NCBI GenBank assembly: GCA_964503085.1
Contig: CAZCYQ010000001.1
Span: 62,001 to 126,000, forward strand
Length of the DNA: 64,000 nt
DNA from: Bin80 sp964503085
Lineage (GTDB): Bacteria > Bacteroidota > Rhodothermia > Rhodothermales > Bin80
Reading direction: 5' to 3'
The notes under the pieces are model-generated. The model saw only the letters and a program-made list of their open reading frames with translations. It was not told the origin of the DNA and searched no databases. A program made the translations under genes and the position numbers. This document shows positions 1-9,231 of this stretch, piece after piece (the stretch's first letter is position 1; the number at the start of each line of letters is the position of its first letter).

Positions 1-1152
1 CCAACTTGGGAAACCGGTGATAAATCGGCATTTAGGTTTGCCTTGTCTTTGGAGCAATCCATTCTTGAAGACGAAGCAAGTCGGCAGAATGAGGAGAGCG
101 GGCAGGTTGATGAGGGTTTACTTGACCGGGTTGTCAGTGTGGGACACGACCTTGTACGGCTGGATACTTGGGACGGCGCCAGGGCCTATCGTCGGATTAT
201 TCAATTCCTGATTGACTTTAACGTGAGACACGAGGTGGCTCTGGCCGCTGCCAATGAAGCAATTGCGGGGCTTGAGGAGAATCGTGCGGGCCTGATTTAT
301 CCGGGCGTGTCTTTGGACGGAGTAAATCGTGCTCGCGAGAACTGGATTGCTAATATGCAACGCCTTCGCGGCTTGGTGCTGGTCAAACTGGACCGTCGCG
401 CGGAAGCGGTGGAGATTTTTCGCCAGCTCGCTGCGAATGCCCCCCGCTCCGACCTCCTTGCTGCACTGGGCGAATTGCTCGCGGAGCAAGGATCCAATGA
501 GGAGGCATACGAAATACTAGTGGCCGCCTTAGGTCACAATGCCCAAGACGAGCGACTTCGAAATAACGCTGACAGAATTCGTGAACTCGTCGAGGAGATC
601 GCGTTGGCATTGAATCGCGATGAAGGAAGGCTTGACGCCGAGATAGACAGCGTCCGCATTGAGGTGGCTGATGCCGCCCGCCGGCGCTTGATAGACAACC
701 GGCTTGACGAAGTGGCCCCAGATTTCAATCTTACTGACACCGAAGGCAATCAATGGAGTCTCTCGGAGCTGCAGGGTAAGGTTGTTGTACTCAATTACTG
801 GGCCACATGGTGTGGGCCATGTCGCCAGGAGTTTCCGCACTACAGCTCCATGGTAGATTCATATGCGTCAGCCGACGATGTGGTATTTCTCGCAATCACC
901 ACAGACAATGACCATAGTTTGACGCGCGAATTCCTTACAGAGAATAACTATCGCTTTACGGTATTATTTGATGAAGGTAGTGCCACGGATTTTAATGTGA
1001 ACGGTATTCCGGCCCACTTCATTTTAGGGCCCGAAGGGCGCATTCAGTACGCTACGTCTGGATTTCCGGGTGCGGAAAGGTACAATGAGGAAATGCGCTT
1101 GCGAATAGACGCACTACGCGCAGGCGGTGCCACGCCAGTACAACCTGATTAG
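1..1152 (+). CDS. TlpA-like thioredoxin with TPR region (5' partial)
   Basis: The reading frame is open from base 1, so the true start lies outside the window; the first in-window start-like codon is TTG at 43. The first two thirds are helical and TPR-like (repeated Ala/Leu/Glu-rich helices), followed by a redoxin domain with the phrase APDFNLTDTEGN and the active site WCGPC at about 808-822. This is the TlpA/ResA/AhpC-TSA class of thiol-disulfide oxidoreductases, which usually reduce periplasmic or secreted cysteines or support cytochrome c maturation. Whether this one is exported cannot be told because the N-terminus is missing. The ending GIPAHFILGPEGRI carries the cis-proline expected of a thioredoxin fold. 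No operon partner is visible downstream; the next gene is convergent. Confidence 0.88.
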   Translation, partial: PTWETGDKSAFRFALSLEQSILEDEASRQNEESGQVDEGLLDRVVSVGHDLVRLDTWDGARAYRRIIQFLIDFNVRHEVALAAANEAIAGLEENRAGLIYPGVSLDGVNRARENWIANMQRLRGLVLVKLDRRAEAVEIFRQLAANAPRSDLLAALGELLAEQGSNEEAYEILVAALGHNAQDERLRNNADRIRELVEEIALALNRDEGRLDAEIDSVRIEVADAARRRLIDNRLDEVAPDFNLTDTEGNQWSLSELQGKVVVLNYWATWCGPCRQEFPHYSSMVDSYASADDVVFLAITTDNDHSLTREFLTENNYRFTVLFDEGSATDFNVNGIPAHFILGPEGRIQYATSGFPGAERYNEEMRLRIDALRAGGATPVQPD

Positions 1153-1370
1153 ACTAGTGTTAGAGGCGATGGCGCCAGCCGGGTTAGTGTGTAGCACAAT
1201 CGGTCTGACAAAGAGGAAATCCAGCGCGACTCGTGTGATCCGATGGTAAGATTCAGAAACTCTGGCAAGATTGTCCTGTATCCGGCCTTGCGGTACCGAT
1301 CTTCGTTGTCTAATTCAAGGGAGCGCAACTTCCTAGCGTCAAGGCTAGAGCTATTTTGATAGCATGTGGA

Positions 1371-2114
1371 TCAGTCTGCGGGGCGTCGAGAGCTTTGCAA
1401 CTGAACGGGGACTTTATTGCGCCGCATGCGAAGATTCAGTAGCTCCACCAGGAGTGAGAAGGCTATTGCGAAGTAGAGATATCCCTTAGGGATATGCAGT
1501 TCAAAGCCTTCGGCGATCAACGCCATGCCGATCAATAGCAAGAACGACAGCGCAAGAATCTTGATGGTCGGGTTTTTCTCAATAAACCTTGAGATTGAAC
1601 CGGCCGAAACCATCATTACGATGATTGCGATAACAATGGCTATAATCATAATCTCCACCCGATCGGCCATGCCCACTGCCGTGATCACAGAGTCCAGAGA
1701 AAAGACAATATCCAGGAGCAGGATCTGGATAATCACATGGGAAAAAGAAGCTACGACCGCCTTCTTATGCGAAGATTCAGGTACCTCAAGTTTGTCGTGA
1801 ATTTCATGCGTGGCCTTGGCCAGCAGGAAAAGCCCGCCGCCGACGAGGATCAGGTCCCGTCCAGAGATATCCTGACCAAGTACCTCAAACAGCGTGGCCT
1901 CAAGGCGCATGATCCAATTCAGTGACAACAACAGTACAATGCGGCCAAACATCGCGAGCGCCAATCCCAGAAAACGGGCACGCGGTTGCTGGTCCTCGGG
2001 CAGCTTGGACGAAAGGATGGAAATAAAAACGACGTTATCAATGCCCAAAACCACCTCCAATAGTGTAAGTGTTGCGAGGGCTATGAGGGCTTCGGGGCTC
2101 GTAATCCAGTCCAC
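1371..2114 (-). CDS. TerC/YgdQ family integral membrane protein
   Basis: This 247-residue protein begins at a GTG codon. It has about seven hydrophobic segments and the two family hallmarks: an acidic motif in the first helix (EVVLGIDNVVFISIL) and a second one near the middle (DIVFSLDSVITAVGMAD). TerC-family proteins are inner-membrane proteins linked to tellurite resistance, metal homeostasis (manganese export in some members) and metalation of exported proteins; the substrate here is unknown. The length fits the short YgdQ-type members without CBS domains. It is transcribed divergently from aroE with 83 bp between the starts, and convergent to the thioredoxin-like gene. Confidence 0.85.
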   Translation of the reverse strand: MDWITSPEALIALATLTLLEVVLGIDNVVFISILSSKLPEDQQPRARFLGLALAMFGRIVLLLSLNWIMRLEATLFEVLGQDISGRDLILVGGGLFLLAKATHEIHDKLEVPESSHKKAVVASFSHVIIQILLLDIVFSLDSVITAVGMADRVEIMIIAIVIAIIVMMVSAGSISRFIEKNPTIKILALSFLLLIGMALIAEGFELHIPKGYLYFAIAFSLLVELLNLRMRRNKVPVQLQSSRRPAD

Positions 2115-2197
2115 GGATTATCTCTTTTTTGGTGAAGTAACTTACTAGGAGCGTAAATTTAAGACAATGAATAGATCTTTCGCCCCAAACCAATAAA

Positions 2198-3052
2198 ATG
2201 ATCTTTCCCGATGCGAGAACTAGGATGATAGCCATCCTCGGTCATCCCGTGAGGCACTCATTTTCGCCCATCATCCATAATACCGCGCTGAGACACCAAG
2301 GATTGAACTTTGTCTATCTTGCGGCAGATGTCCTGCCGAATAGATTGTCGCAGGCCTTGGAGGGACTGTCTGCACTAGGTTTTGCCGGAGCGAATGTGAC
2401 GCTTCCCCACAAGGAGGCCGTATTGCCATACATGGACAGTCTCACCAGCGCGGCCAAGGCTGTAGGTGCAGTTAATACAATCGTCTGCAAGGGGGGCCAG
2501 CTTTACGGTGACAACACCGACGTTGAAGGTTTTCTGTCTCCACTGCGGGGGATGGAGATTAAGGGCAAGCCGATGGTATTGCTTGGTGCGGGTGGCGCAG
2601 CACGAGCTGTGGCTTATGGTTTACTTAAACATTATCGCCCGTGCCCGCTGACTGTCGTAGCACGTAGGGTTGAGCAGGCAGAAAAATTGGTGAACGACTT
2701 GGCAAAATTTAGCGGTGACGGTGAGTTGAATGTGACAGATTTTGCGTCTGCGGCCATGCACGTTCGCAATAGTCAGCTAATCGTTAATTCGACACCGGTA
2801 GGGATGCATCCGAACACTAGGGAAACACCTTGGGAACAGCGGGAAGCTCTCTCTCCGGGTCAAGTGGTTTATGATCTGGTTTATCGGCCGAGCCGGACCC
2901 GATTACTTGAGGATGCCGAATCTCGTGGAGCCACCGTGATTGGGGGACTAACCATGCTGGTGGAGCAGGCCGCTGCTGCGTACAGGCAGTGGACGGATCA
3001 GGATTTGCCAATTGAAGTGGTAAACAGTACATTGAGAGGTTTACTTGACTGA
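2198..3052 (+). CDS. aroE: Shikimate dehydrogenase
   Basis: The 284-residue product carries out NADPH-dependent reduction of 3-dehydroshikimate to shikimate in aromatic amino acid synthesis. The shikimate-binding Ser pair is in GHPVRHSFSP (residues 15-24), the catalytic lysine is K72 in NVTLPHKEAV, and the paired aspartate is D108 in GDNTDVEGF. A Rossmann glycine motif GAGGAARAV follows at about 130-138 and the C-terminal GLTMLVEQAA helix is typical. Length is normal for AroE. The start at 2198 gives the expected short lead before the IAILGHP strand; a second ATG nine codons later is also possible. The next gene starts 16 bp downstream, so co-transcription with the TPR protein is likely. Confidence 0.95.
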   Translation: MIFPDARTRMIAILGHPVRHSFSPIIHNTALRHQGLNFVYLAADVLPNRLSQALEGLSALGFAGANVTLPHKEAVLPYMDSLTSAAKAVGAVNTIVCKGGQLYGDNTDVEGFLSPLRGMEIKGKPMVLLGAGGAARAVAYGLLKHYRPCPLTVVARRVEQAEKLVNDLAKFSGDGELNVTDFASAAMHVRNSQLIVNSTPVGMHPNTRETPWEQREALSPGQVVYDLVYRPSRTRLLEDAESRGATVIGGLTMLVEQAAAAYRQWTDQDLPIEVVNSTLRGLLD

Positions 3053-3068
3053 AAACCCATTTTGAAGC

Positions 3069-4619
3069 ATGCTTTTTCGCCATTCGATCACATTGTTGTC
3101 ACTGTTGTGTCTTGTTGTGCTACCTGCGAAGGCACAGGTAACCGGACTAGGAAGCACGGCGTTTGAGAATTCCGGTGCTGAAGAGGCACAGGATATGTTC
3201 TCCCGTGGAATCCTCTTGCTGCATAGTTTTGAATATGAAGATGCCCGCGAGGCTTTCTCGGAGGCACGCAAAATGGATCCTGATTTCGCGATGGCTTATT
3301 GGGGAGAGGCCATGGCCTATAATCACCCGATCTGGATGCAGCAGAGTACAGAAAAAGCCCGGGACGTGCTGCGGGAGCTGGCTCCAGACCTGCAGGGGCG
3401 TCTGGCAAAGGCACCCACGACGCGGGAGAAGGATTATCTGCGTGCAGTAGAGGCGTTGTATTTCAGTGAGGGAGACAAGAGAACGCGGGATTTTGCATTT
3501 GAAGAGCAGATGGCAGCTCTTTCTGCCAGATACCCGGATGACTTGGACGCAGCTGCGTTCCATGCGCTCTCAATCCTAGGTCTGGCGCACCACGGTCGTG
3601 ATTTTGTATTGTACATGCGTGCGGCCGCGATCGCTGAAGAAGTATTCGCTAAAAACCCGCGGCATCCGGGTGCCGCACATTACCTGATTCACTCGTATGA
3701 CGACCCGATTCATGCCCCACTCGGGCTGCGTGCGGCACGCACCTATGCAACCATTGCACCCGATGCGGCCCATGCCCTTCATATGCCGTCGCATATCTTC
3801 ACTGCATTGGGAATGTGGCCTGAGGTTGCATCGGCCAATGAGGAGTCATTTGCCGCAAGTGATGCACGCATGCGACGAAGGGGATTGGATGTGAATGCGC
3901 GTTCTTTTCACGCCAGACATTGGCTTGCTTACGCTTATTTACAACAGGGTCGCCATGCAGAAGCCGAGGAGTTGCTTAAAGACATGATTAGTGACGTCGA
4001 GGAAAGTGGTAGTACGCTGGCACGAAGGCATTTGGTTTCCATGGCGACTACTTACTTGGTAGAAACGCAGCAGTGGGACTCGGACTACGCAAAAATTGAA
4101 GTAGATACTAAAGGACTGAGCCCCAACAGTATCGCGGACCTCCTCTTTATCAGAGGCAGTGCGGCATTGGCAAGTGGTGATGAGGAGGCGGCGAGTAGAG
4201 CAGTTTATGACCTGATGCATTTGGAGGGCGCAGAGGTAGGGGAGTTGCTTCAGCATCAACTGAAAGCGGAGCTTCTAGAATTGGAAGGTCATCTGGACGG
4301 TGCAATTGATTTACTCAAGACGGCAGCGGAAATGGAGTCGGGCAGACCGATGGAGTATGGTCCTCCCAAACCTGCAAAGCCGACGCACGAACGCCTTGGC
4401 GAGTATTACCTGAAGGCCGGCAACGGGGCGGAGGCCTTGAAAGCATTCGAAACTTCTTTGGCAAGAGCGCCGGGGCGGTCACTGTCCTTCATTGGTATGG
4501 TTGCTGCCGCAAAAATGAAGGGGGACCAGAATGCACGCAAGGAGGCAACTACCAGACTGAAAAAAAATTGGGAGAAGGCTGATTCCAATCTTGCCAAGAC
4601 ACTCCGGATTCCCGACTGA
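3069..4619 (+). CDS. Secreted TPR-repeat protein
   Basis: This 516-residue protein has an N-terminal signal peptide (hydrophobic residues 6-20, cleavage probably after AKA) followed by tetratricopeptide-like repeats. Examples are RGILLLHSFEYEDAREAF, the repeat around WGEAMAYNHPIW, and a C-terminal unit ERLGEYYLKAGNGAEALKAF. Such proteins act as periplasmic or surface scaffolds, and this type is common in Bacteroidota and acidobacterial genomes without assigned function. Conserved His-rich stretches (GAAHYLIHSYDDPIHA, HALHMPSHIFTALG) resemble a subgroup often annotated simply as TPR protein. It lies 16 bp after aroE, with no functional link evident. Confidence 0.8.
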   Translation: MLFRHSITLLSLLCLVVLPAKAQVTGLGSTAFENSGAEEAQDMFSRGILLLHSFEYEDAREAFSEARKMDPDFAMAYWGEAMAYNHPIWMQQSTEKARDVLRELAPDLQGRLAKAPTTREKDYLRAVEALYFSEGDKRTRDFAFEEQMAALSARYPDDLDAAAFHALSILGLAHHGRDFVLYMRAAAIAEEVFAKNPRHPGAAHYLIHSYDDPIHAPLGLRAARTYATIAPDAAHALHMPSHIFTALGMWPEVASANEESFAASDARMRRRGLDVNARSFHARHWLAYAYLQQGRHAEAEELLKDMISDVEESGSTLARRHLVSMATTYLVETQQWDSDYAKIEVDTKGLSPNSIADLLFIRGSAALASGDEEAASRAVYDLMHLEGAEVGELLQHQLKAELLELEGHLDGAIDLLKTAAEMESGRPMEYGPPKPAKPTHERLGEYYLKAGNGAEALKAFETSLARAPGRSLSFIGMVAAAKMKGDQNARKEATTRLKKNWEKADSNLAKTLRIPD

Positions 4620-4932
4620 GGTTGCTTTCTCCAAAGGATGTTGGCGGCGTATGTGTCAAATAGCATTGCAATGATGCCATTGAAGATCAGAACCTGATCT
4701 CTCACCGTAGCATGGGTTCGGTCACGTGCGTGAAGCTGCAGCGATAATTGCCATGATTACATTTGCGTGACAACGGAGAGTTATAGGAAAGCGCACTACT
4801 TTGGCTATCCGCTCATCTTTATCTTTCTAGAGATACTGCCCGGGCTTATCTTTATGGGTTCCCAAATTGACTAATTGAATGGTAGTTCACTGCTTTGAAT
4901 TCAATGCTCTCGCTAAACATTTTTAGGGTATT
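4620..4932. other. Intergenic region, no gene seen
   Basis: This 313-bp gap holds no open frame with family character on either strand. It presumably contains the promoter of the downstream secreted hydrolase, but no convincing -35/-10 pair could be picked by eye. Confidence 0.6.
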
Positions 4933-4935
4933 GTG

Positions 4936-6723
4936 ATGAGATCTTGGATTCAGTTATGTCTCCTAGCAGCGATGCTCGTTGTGATGTTGCCGGGCACACA
5001 GGCCCAAATCGCTGCGCCTCCCAAGCATGAATTCCGGGCTGCCTGGATCGCAACGGTTTATGGGTTGGATTGGCCACGGCAGGGAGCAGGTGAGTCTCAG
5101 CAGAAGGGGGATTTGCGGCAGCTTCTGGACCATCTCCAGAGTGCAGGGATCAATGCGGTAATTTTTCAGGTTCGTTCGATCGGGGACGCCATGTACGAAT
5201 CTAACTATGAGCCATGGTCCCACTACCTAACGGGCAGGCAGGGAAGGGATCCCGGTTATGATCCCCTAGCCTTTGTCATTGAAGAGTCTCATAGTCGAGG
5301 CATGGAACTTCACGCATGGTTTAATCCCTATCGGGCCGACAACGGTTCATCATTTACACCGGCAGATAACCATGTTACGGTAACACATCCAGAGTGGACC
5401 TACCATGCCGGACCGCTGACGCTGCTGGATCCAGGAAAAGAGGAAGTGCGCAATTATGTTGTATCCGTCATCATGGATGTGGCGCGTCGCTACAATATTG
5501 ACGGGGTCCATTTTGACGATTACTTCTATCCGTATCCCCCCAATCAAATAACTACGCAGGACAGTCAGACATTCCAGACTGAAAGCCGGGGGTTCATGAG
5601 TCTGTTTGATTGGCGTCGGGATAATGTTAACCTTCTGATTGCACAGGTTGCCGACAGTTTGCGCTCATTTGATCCGGCGATCAAGTTTGGGATAAGTCCG
5701 TTTGGCATCTGGAAGAATAACGTGCCGACAGGAATTCGCGGGCTCGATGCATACAGCGCAATCTACGCGGATGCCACGGCCTGGATCAGACAAAAAACCA
5801 TCGATTACCTCGCACCACAATTGTATTGGCCCTTTGGAGGAGCCCAGGCCTATGAAAAACTGGCACCCTGGTGGGCGGACCAAATAGATGACCGGCATTT
5901 ATACCCGGGCCACGCACTTTATCGAACCGAAGCATCTTCGCCGATCAGTCCGATGGAAATCCCCGATCAGGTCGCTTTCAACCGGGATTATTTTGGGATT
6001 CATGGGAGTATATTCTTTCGGGCACGCCATCTGCTTCCCGGTCGCGGGGGAAATTTTGCACGGATCATGCGTGATGGGCTTTATCAATATCCTGCGCTCA
6101 CGCCATCCATGGATTGGAAGGATCAGATCGCACCGGCAGCTCCCCTTAACCTGGTTGCGTTGCAGGATGGCGGAACAGTTCGGTTGACTTGGGATCCTCC
6201 TGGCGAAGCTCCTGCACGCTATGCTGTATATCGCGTACGAAGCGAACTAGAGCCGGATGCAACGACAGCTGCCCAGGACGCGCGCAATTTGATTACAATT
6301 ACCGGAAAAACCACTGTAACAGACAGTCCAAGTGCGGATACCGGAAGGCATTGGTATTTCGTGCAGTCTGTGAACTCCAATTCTATTGAGAGTGGTCCGA
6401 GTAACATTGTAATATCTCCCATACAGACAGGTCTGGATTCGGAGTTGGCCCAGCCGGGCTTAAGTATGGTGATATATCCTACTGTAATCAGGCAGCAGGC
6501 ACAGATTGAGTACACGCTAGAGGAGCCTGGAACTGTCACTTTGCAATTGGTTGACGTGATCGGGCGTAGTAGCGTTACGCTGATTGAGGGCGAGTACAAG
6601 CAGCCTGGTCAGCATGCATTGACCGTAACGGCAAATGAGTATGCGCTGGCGAGCGGACTTTACTGGCTCGTTCTTCGCAAGGATAATCAGCAAATCACGC
6701 GTGCGGTCACGCTTGTTCGATAA
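4936..6723 (+). CDS. GH10-like (YngK/DUF187 type) secreted hydrolase with T9SS sorting domain
   Basis: The protein has about 595 residues. A signal peptide ends near PGTQAQ, followed by the glycosyl-hydrolase-like TIM barrel of the DUF187/GHL10 family. Recognisable blocks are FRAAWIATVYGLDWP, FQVRSIGDAMYESNYEPWS, HAWFNPYRADNG, DGVHFDDYFYPYP, GISPFGIWKNN and PQLYWPFGG. A fibronectin-III-like region follows (about residues 395-490). The last roughly 80 residues match a Por secretion (type IX) C-terminal sorting domain, with IYPTVIRQQAQIEY, a GRSS-type turn and ASGLYWLVLRKD. It is therefore probably exported across the outer membrane and may act on peptidoglycan or glycans; substrate is not known. 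GTG at 4933 directly precedes the chosen ATG at 4936. Confidence 0.85.
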   Translation: MRSWIQLCLLAAMLVVMLPGTQAQIAAPPKHEFRAAWIATVYGLDWPRQGAGESQQKGDLRQLLDHLQSAGINAVIFQVRSIGDAMYESNYEPWSHYLTGRQGRDPGYDPLAFVIEESHSRGMELHAWFNPYRADNGSSFTPADNHVTVTHPEWTYHAGPLTLLDPGKEEVRNYVVSVIMDVARRYNIDGVHFDDYFYPYPPNQITTQDSQTFQTESRGFMSLFDWRRDNVNLLIAQVADSLRSFDPAIKFGISPFGIWKNNVPTGIRGLDAYSAIYADATAWIRQKTIDYLAPQLYWPFGGAQAYEKLAPWWADQIDDRHLYPGHALYRTEASSPISPMEIPDQVAFNRDYFGIHGSIFFRARHLLPGRGGNFARIMRDGLYQYPALTPSMDWKDQIAPAAPLNLVALQDGGTVRLTWDPPGEAPARYAVYRVRSELEPDATTAAQDARNLITITGKTTVTDSPSADTGRHWYFVQSVNSNSIESGPSNIVISPIQTGLDSELAQPGLSMVIYPTVIRQQAQIEYTLEEPGTVTLQLVDVIGRSSVTLIEGEYKQPGQHALTVTANEYALASGLYWLVLRKDNQQITRAVTLVR

Positions 6724-6911
6724 AGATTATCCGATTGCAGATGAGGCGGGCTGCGTCCCCCTTAACGACCAAATTTTTTGGACAAGAGTAGTTATTCCTC
6801 AAAATAACCACTGAGCACTGGTGGTCCCTTGAACGTCCAGTCGGCGGGTATCTGGTGGATGGTCGGCATTTGCCTCGCAGTCCTGCTCATCCCCAGTTCC
6901 GTCGTAGCCGG

Positions 6912-7622
6912 TTAGCTTCCAATCAGTACGAAGGCACCTCCGGCAAGCAGGCCACCTATGATTGGACCCAAAACGGGAATCCAGGCGTAGCCCCAGTCGC
7001 TGTCGCGTTTGCCTCTGATCGGGACTAGCGCGTGAATAATGCGCGGACTGAGGTCCCGGGCAGGATTGATGGCGTATCCCGTCGTACCTCCTAAAGTCAA
7101 TCCGATCGCCAGTACCACAGCACCAACGGGAAGTGCATCCAAGGCGCCAAGCCCGACATCCGGTTTCACCATGTATAGCACAGCGAACACCAGAACAAAG
7201 GTCGCAATGATTTCACTCAGAAGGTTTGAAAGGTTGTTGCGGATGGCGGGTGCAGTGCAGAACACAGCTAATTTTGCATCTGCATCGTCGGTTGATTCAA
7301 AGTGATCGCGGTAATGCAGCCAGACCAGGAATGCCCCTAACGCTCCTCCAAGAAATTGTGCTGCAAGATACAGGGGGACCGATGCCCATTCAAAGCTTCC
7401 TGCAAGTGCGAGTCCCAGCGTAACCGCCGGGTTGATATGCGCACCGCTGTACTCAGCCACGATAAAAACGGCTATGAAAACGGCAGTGCCCCAGCCAAAG
7501 TTGATGGCAACCCAGCCGGCGCCGCTCCCCTTGGTATCCTTGAGCACGACGTTTGCGACGACCGCGTCTCCAAGAAGGAGCAGTATTGCGGTACCGATAA
7601 ATTCACCCAGAAATGGAGTCAT
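6912..7622 (-). CDS. glpF: Glycerol uptake facilitator (MIP channel)
   Basis: This 236-residue membrane protein has six transmembrane segments and two half-helix NPA motifs, HINPAVTLGLALAG and GYAINPARDLSPR. The aspartate after the second NPA box (NPARD) marks the glycerol-conducting branch rather than water-only aquaporins. It sits 31 bp downstream of glpK on the same strand, so the pair should import glycerol and trap it as glycerol 3-phosphate. Length is slightly short of the E. coli protein (281 residues) but all six helices can be counted. Confidence 0.92.
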   Translation of the reverse strand: MTPFLGEFIGTAILLLLGDAVVANVVLKDTKGSGAGWVAINFGWGTAVFIAVFIVAEYSGAHINPAVTLGLALAGSFEWASVPLYLAAQFLGGALGAFLVWLHYRDHFESTDDADAKLAVFCTAPAIRNNLSNLLSEIIATFVLVFAVLYMVKPDVGLGALDALPVGAVVLAIGLTLGGTTGYAINPARDLSPRIIHALVPIRGKRDSDWGYAWIPVLGPIIGGLLAGGAFVLIGS

Positions 7623-7653
7623 GGCATATATAGGCTAATTTGAAAAGTTATTG

Positions 7654-9135
7654 TTAGCGGTCCCAGCCTTTGGAGCGTTCAACAGCAGCAGCCCAGGAAT
7701 CCATCAGTACAGATGCGTCTGAGCGTGATTTTTGTGGTTCAAAGGTTTGCTCTTTTTGCCACAACTGGCTAAGATCATCAAAACCGGCCCACTGTTCCAC
7801 TGCGATTCCTGCAAGGTAAGCAGCCCCCAGCGCGGTCGTTTCGCGCACGACCGGTCGGACCACAGGAACTCCCAGAATATCTGCCTGAAACTGCATGAGC
7901 AGGTCATTTGCCGTTGCGCCGCCATCTACGCGCACTTCCTTGAGCTCCACACCGGCGTCTGCTTCCATGGCTCTGATTACATCTGCGCTCTGGTATGCGA
8001 TACTTTCGAGTGCCGCCCGGGCAATATGCGCTGCGTTGCTGCCGCGTGTCAGTCCTACAATTGTGCCCCTGGCATACGGATCCCAGTGTGGTGCTCCCAG
8101 TCCCGTAAAGGCCGGCACTATGGTTACTCCCCCATTATCCGGCACTTGTGATGCGAGTTCCTCCACTTCGGACGATGAGGCAATAAGTCCAAGTTGGTCT
8201 CGCAGCCATTGAACGACTGCACCGCCAACAAAGACGCTGCCCTCAAGCGCGTACTGCGTTTCATTGTTCAGCTTCCACGCGATGGTAGTGAGAAGTCTGT
8301 TTGTGGAAGGGATGGCATTTGTCCCTGTATTCATCAGTAGAAAGCAGCCCGTACCATAGGTATTTTTTACCATACCAGGCTTTGTGCATACCTGTCCGAA
8401 CAGGGCCGCCTGTTGATCACCGGCAACTCCCGCGATAGGGACCGGGGTACCCAGGAGGGTTGTTTCTCCAATCACGCCGCTTGATGGAACGACATCCGGC
8501 AGAATTTCCGGCGGCACATTAAGCAGTGTACAAAGCTCGTCGTCCCAGTCATTTGTGTGCATGTTATAAAGCAGCGTACGGCTTGCGTTCGAGACATCAG
8601 TGCAGTATTGTCTGCTGTTCGTCAGCTTCCAGATCAGCCATGTATCCACTGTGCCGATGCACAGGCGGTCTGCTGCCGCCAGATCCCGTGCACCCGGAAC
8701 ATGGTCTAGGATCCAATTGATTTTTGTACCGGAGAAGTACGGATCCAGTACTAGTCCGGTGCGTGACTGAAATAAATCTGCCTGTCCATCAGCGCGTAAT
8801 TGGTCGCATTGGCCGGCGGTGCGGCGATCCTGCCAGACAATAGCGTTGTGAATGGGATGACCGGTATCCCGATTCCACGCAATGGTAGTTTCACGCTGGT
8901 TGGTGATTCCGATTGCCTTTATATCCTGACAGAGCAGTCCGCAGTTCTGCAAGACCTCGCGGGCAACCGACAGTTGGGAGTTCCAGATAGCGATTGGATC
9001 GTGCTCGACCCATCCGGGCTGAGGATAAATCTGAGGGAATTCCTGTTGTGCCATCCCTACAATAGAACCCTCTGCGTCGAAAATAATGGCGCGCGAACTC
9101 GTAGTTCCCTGATCAAGGGCAAGAATGTATGACAT
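7654..9135 (-). CDS. glpK: Glycerol kinase
   Basis: The enzyme phosphorylates glycerol with ATP to sn-glycerol 3-phosphate in the cytoplasm. The start chosen at 9135 gives MSYILALDQGTTSSRAIIFD, the standard N-terminus with the phosphate-1 loop DQGTTSSR; the frame is open 53 codons further upstream but that extension has no family character. Other signatures are GITNQRETTIAWNRDTG, NAIVWQDRRT, the GVAGDQQAALFGQ segment and the adenosine motif VRVDGGATANDLLMQFQAD. The 493-residue length is normal. It leads the glpK-glpF unit and is divergent from the subtilase gene, with 96 bp between starts that must carry both promoters. Confidence 0.96.
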   Translation of the reverse strand: MSYILALDQGTTSSRAIIFDAEGSIVGMAQQEFPQIYPQPGWVEHDPIAIWNSQLSVAREVLQNCGLLCQDIKAIGITNQRETTIAWNRDTGHPIHNAIVWQDRRTAGQCDQLRADGQADLFQSRTGLVLDPYFSGTKINWILDHVPGARDLAAADRLCIGTVDTWLIWKLTNSRQYCTDVSNASRTLLYNMHTNDWDDELCTLLNVPPEILPDVVPSSGVIGETTLLGTPVPIAGVAGDQQAALFGQVCTKPGMVKNTYGTGCFLLMNTGTNAIPSTNRLLTTIAWKLNNETQYALEGSVFVGGAVVQWLRDQLGLIASSSEVEELASQVPDNGGVTIVPAFTGLGAPHWDPYARGTIVGLTRGSNAAHIARAALESIAYQSADVIRAMEADAGVELKEVRVDGGATANDLLMQFQADILGVPVVRPVVRETTALGAAYLAGIAVEQWAGFDDLSQLWQKEQTFEPQKSRSDASVLMDSWAAAVERSKGWDR

Positions 9136-9231
9136 GCTTGGAAGAGTGTGAACTGACACAAATATAATGCTCAATGCAACCAGGCGGACATCTAATCGTA
9201 GGTCAATTGAGGAGGATTTCTCAATTTTGAT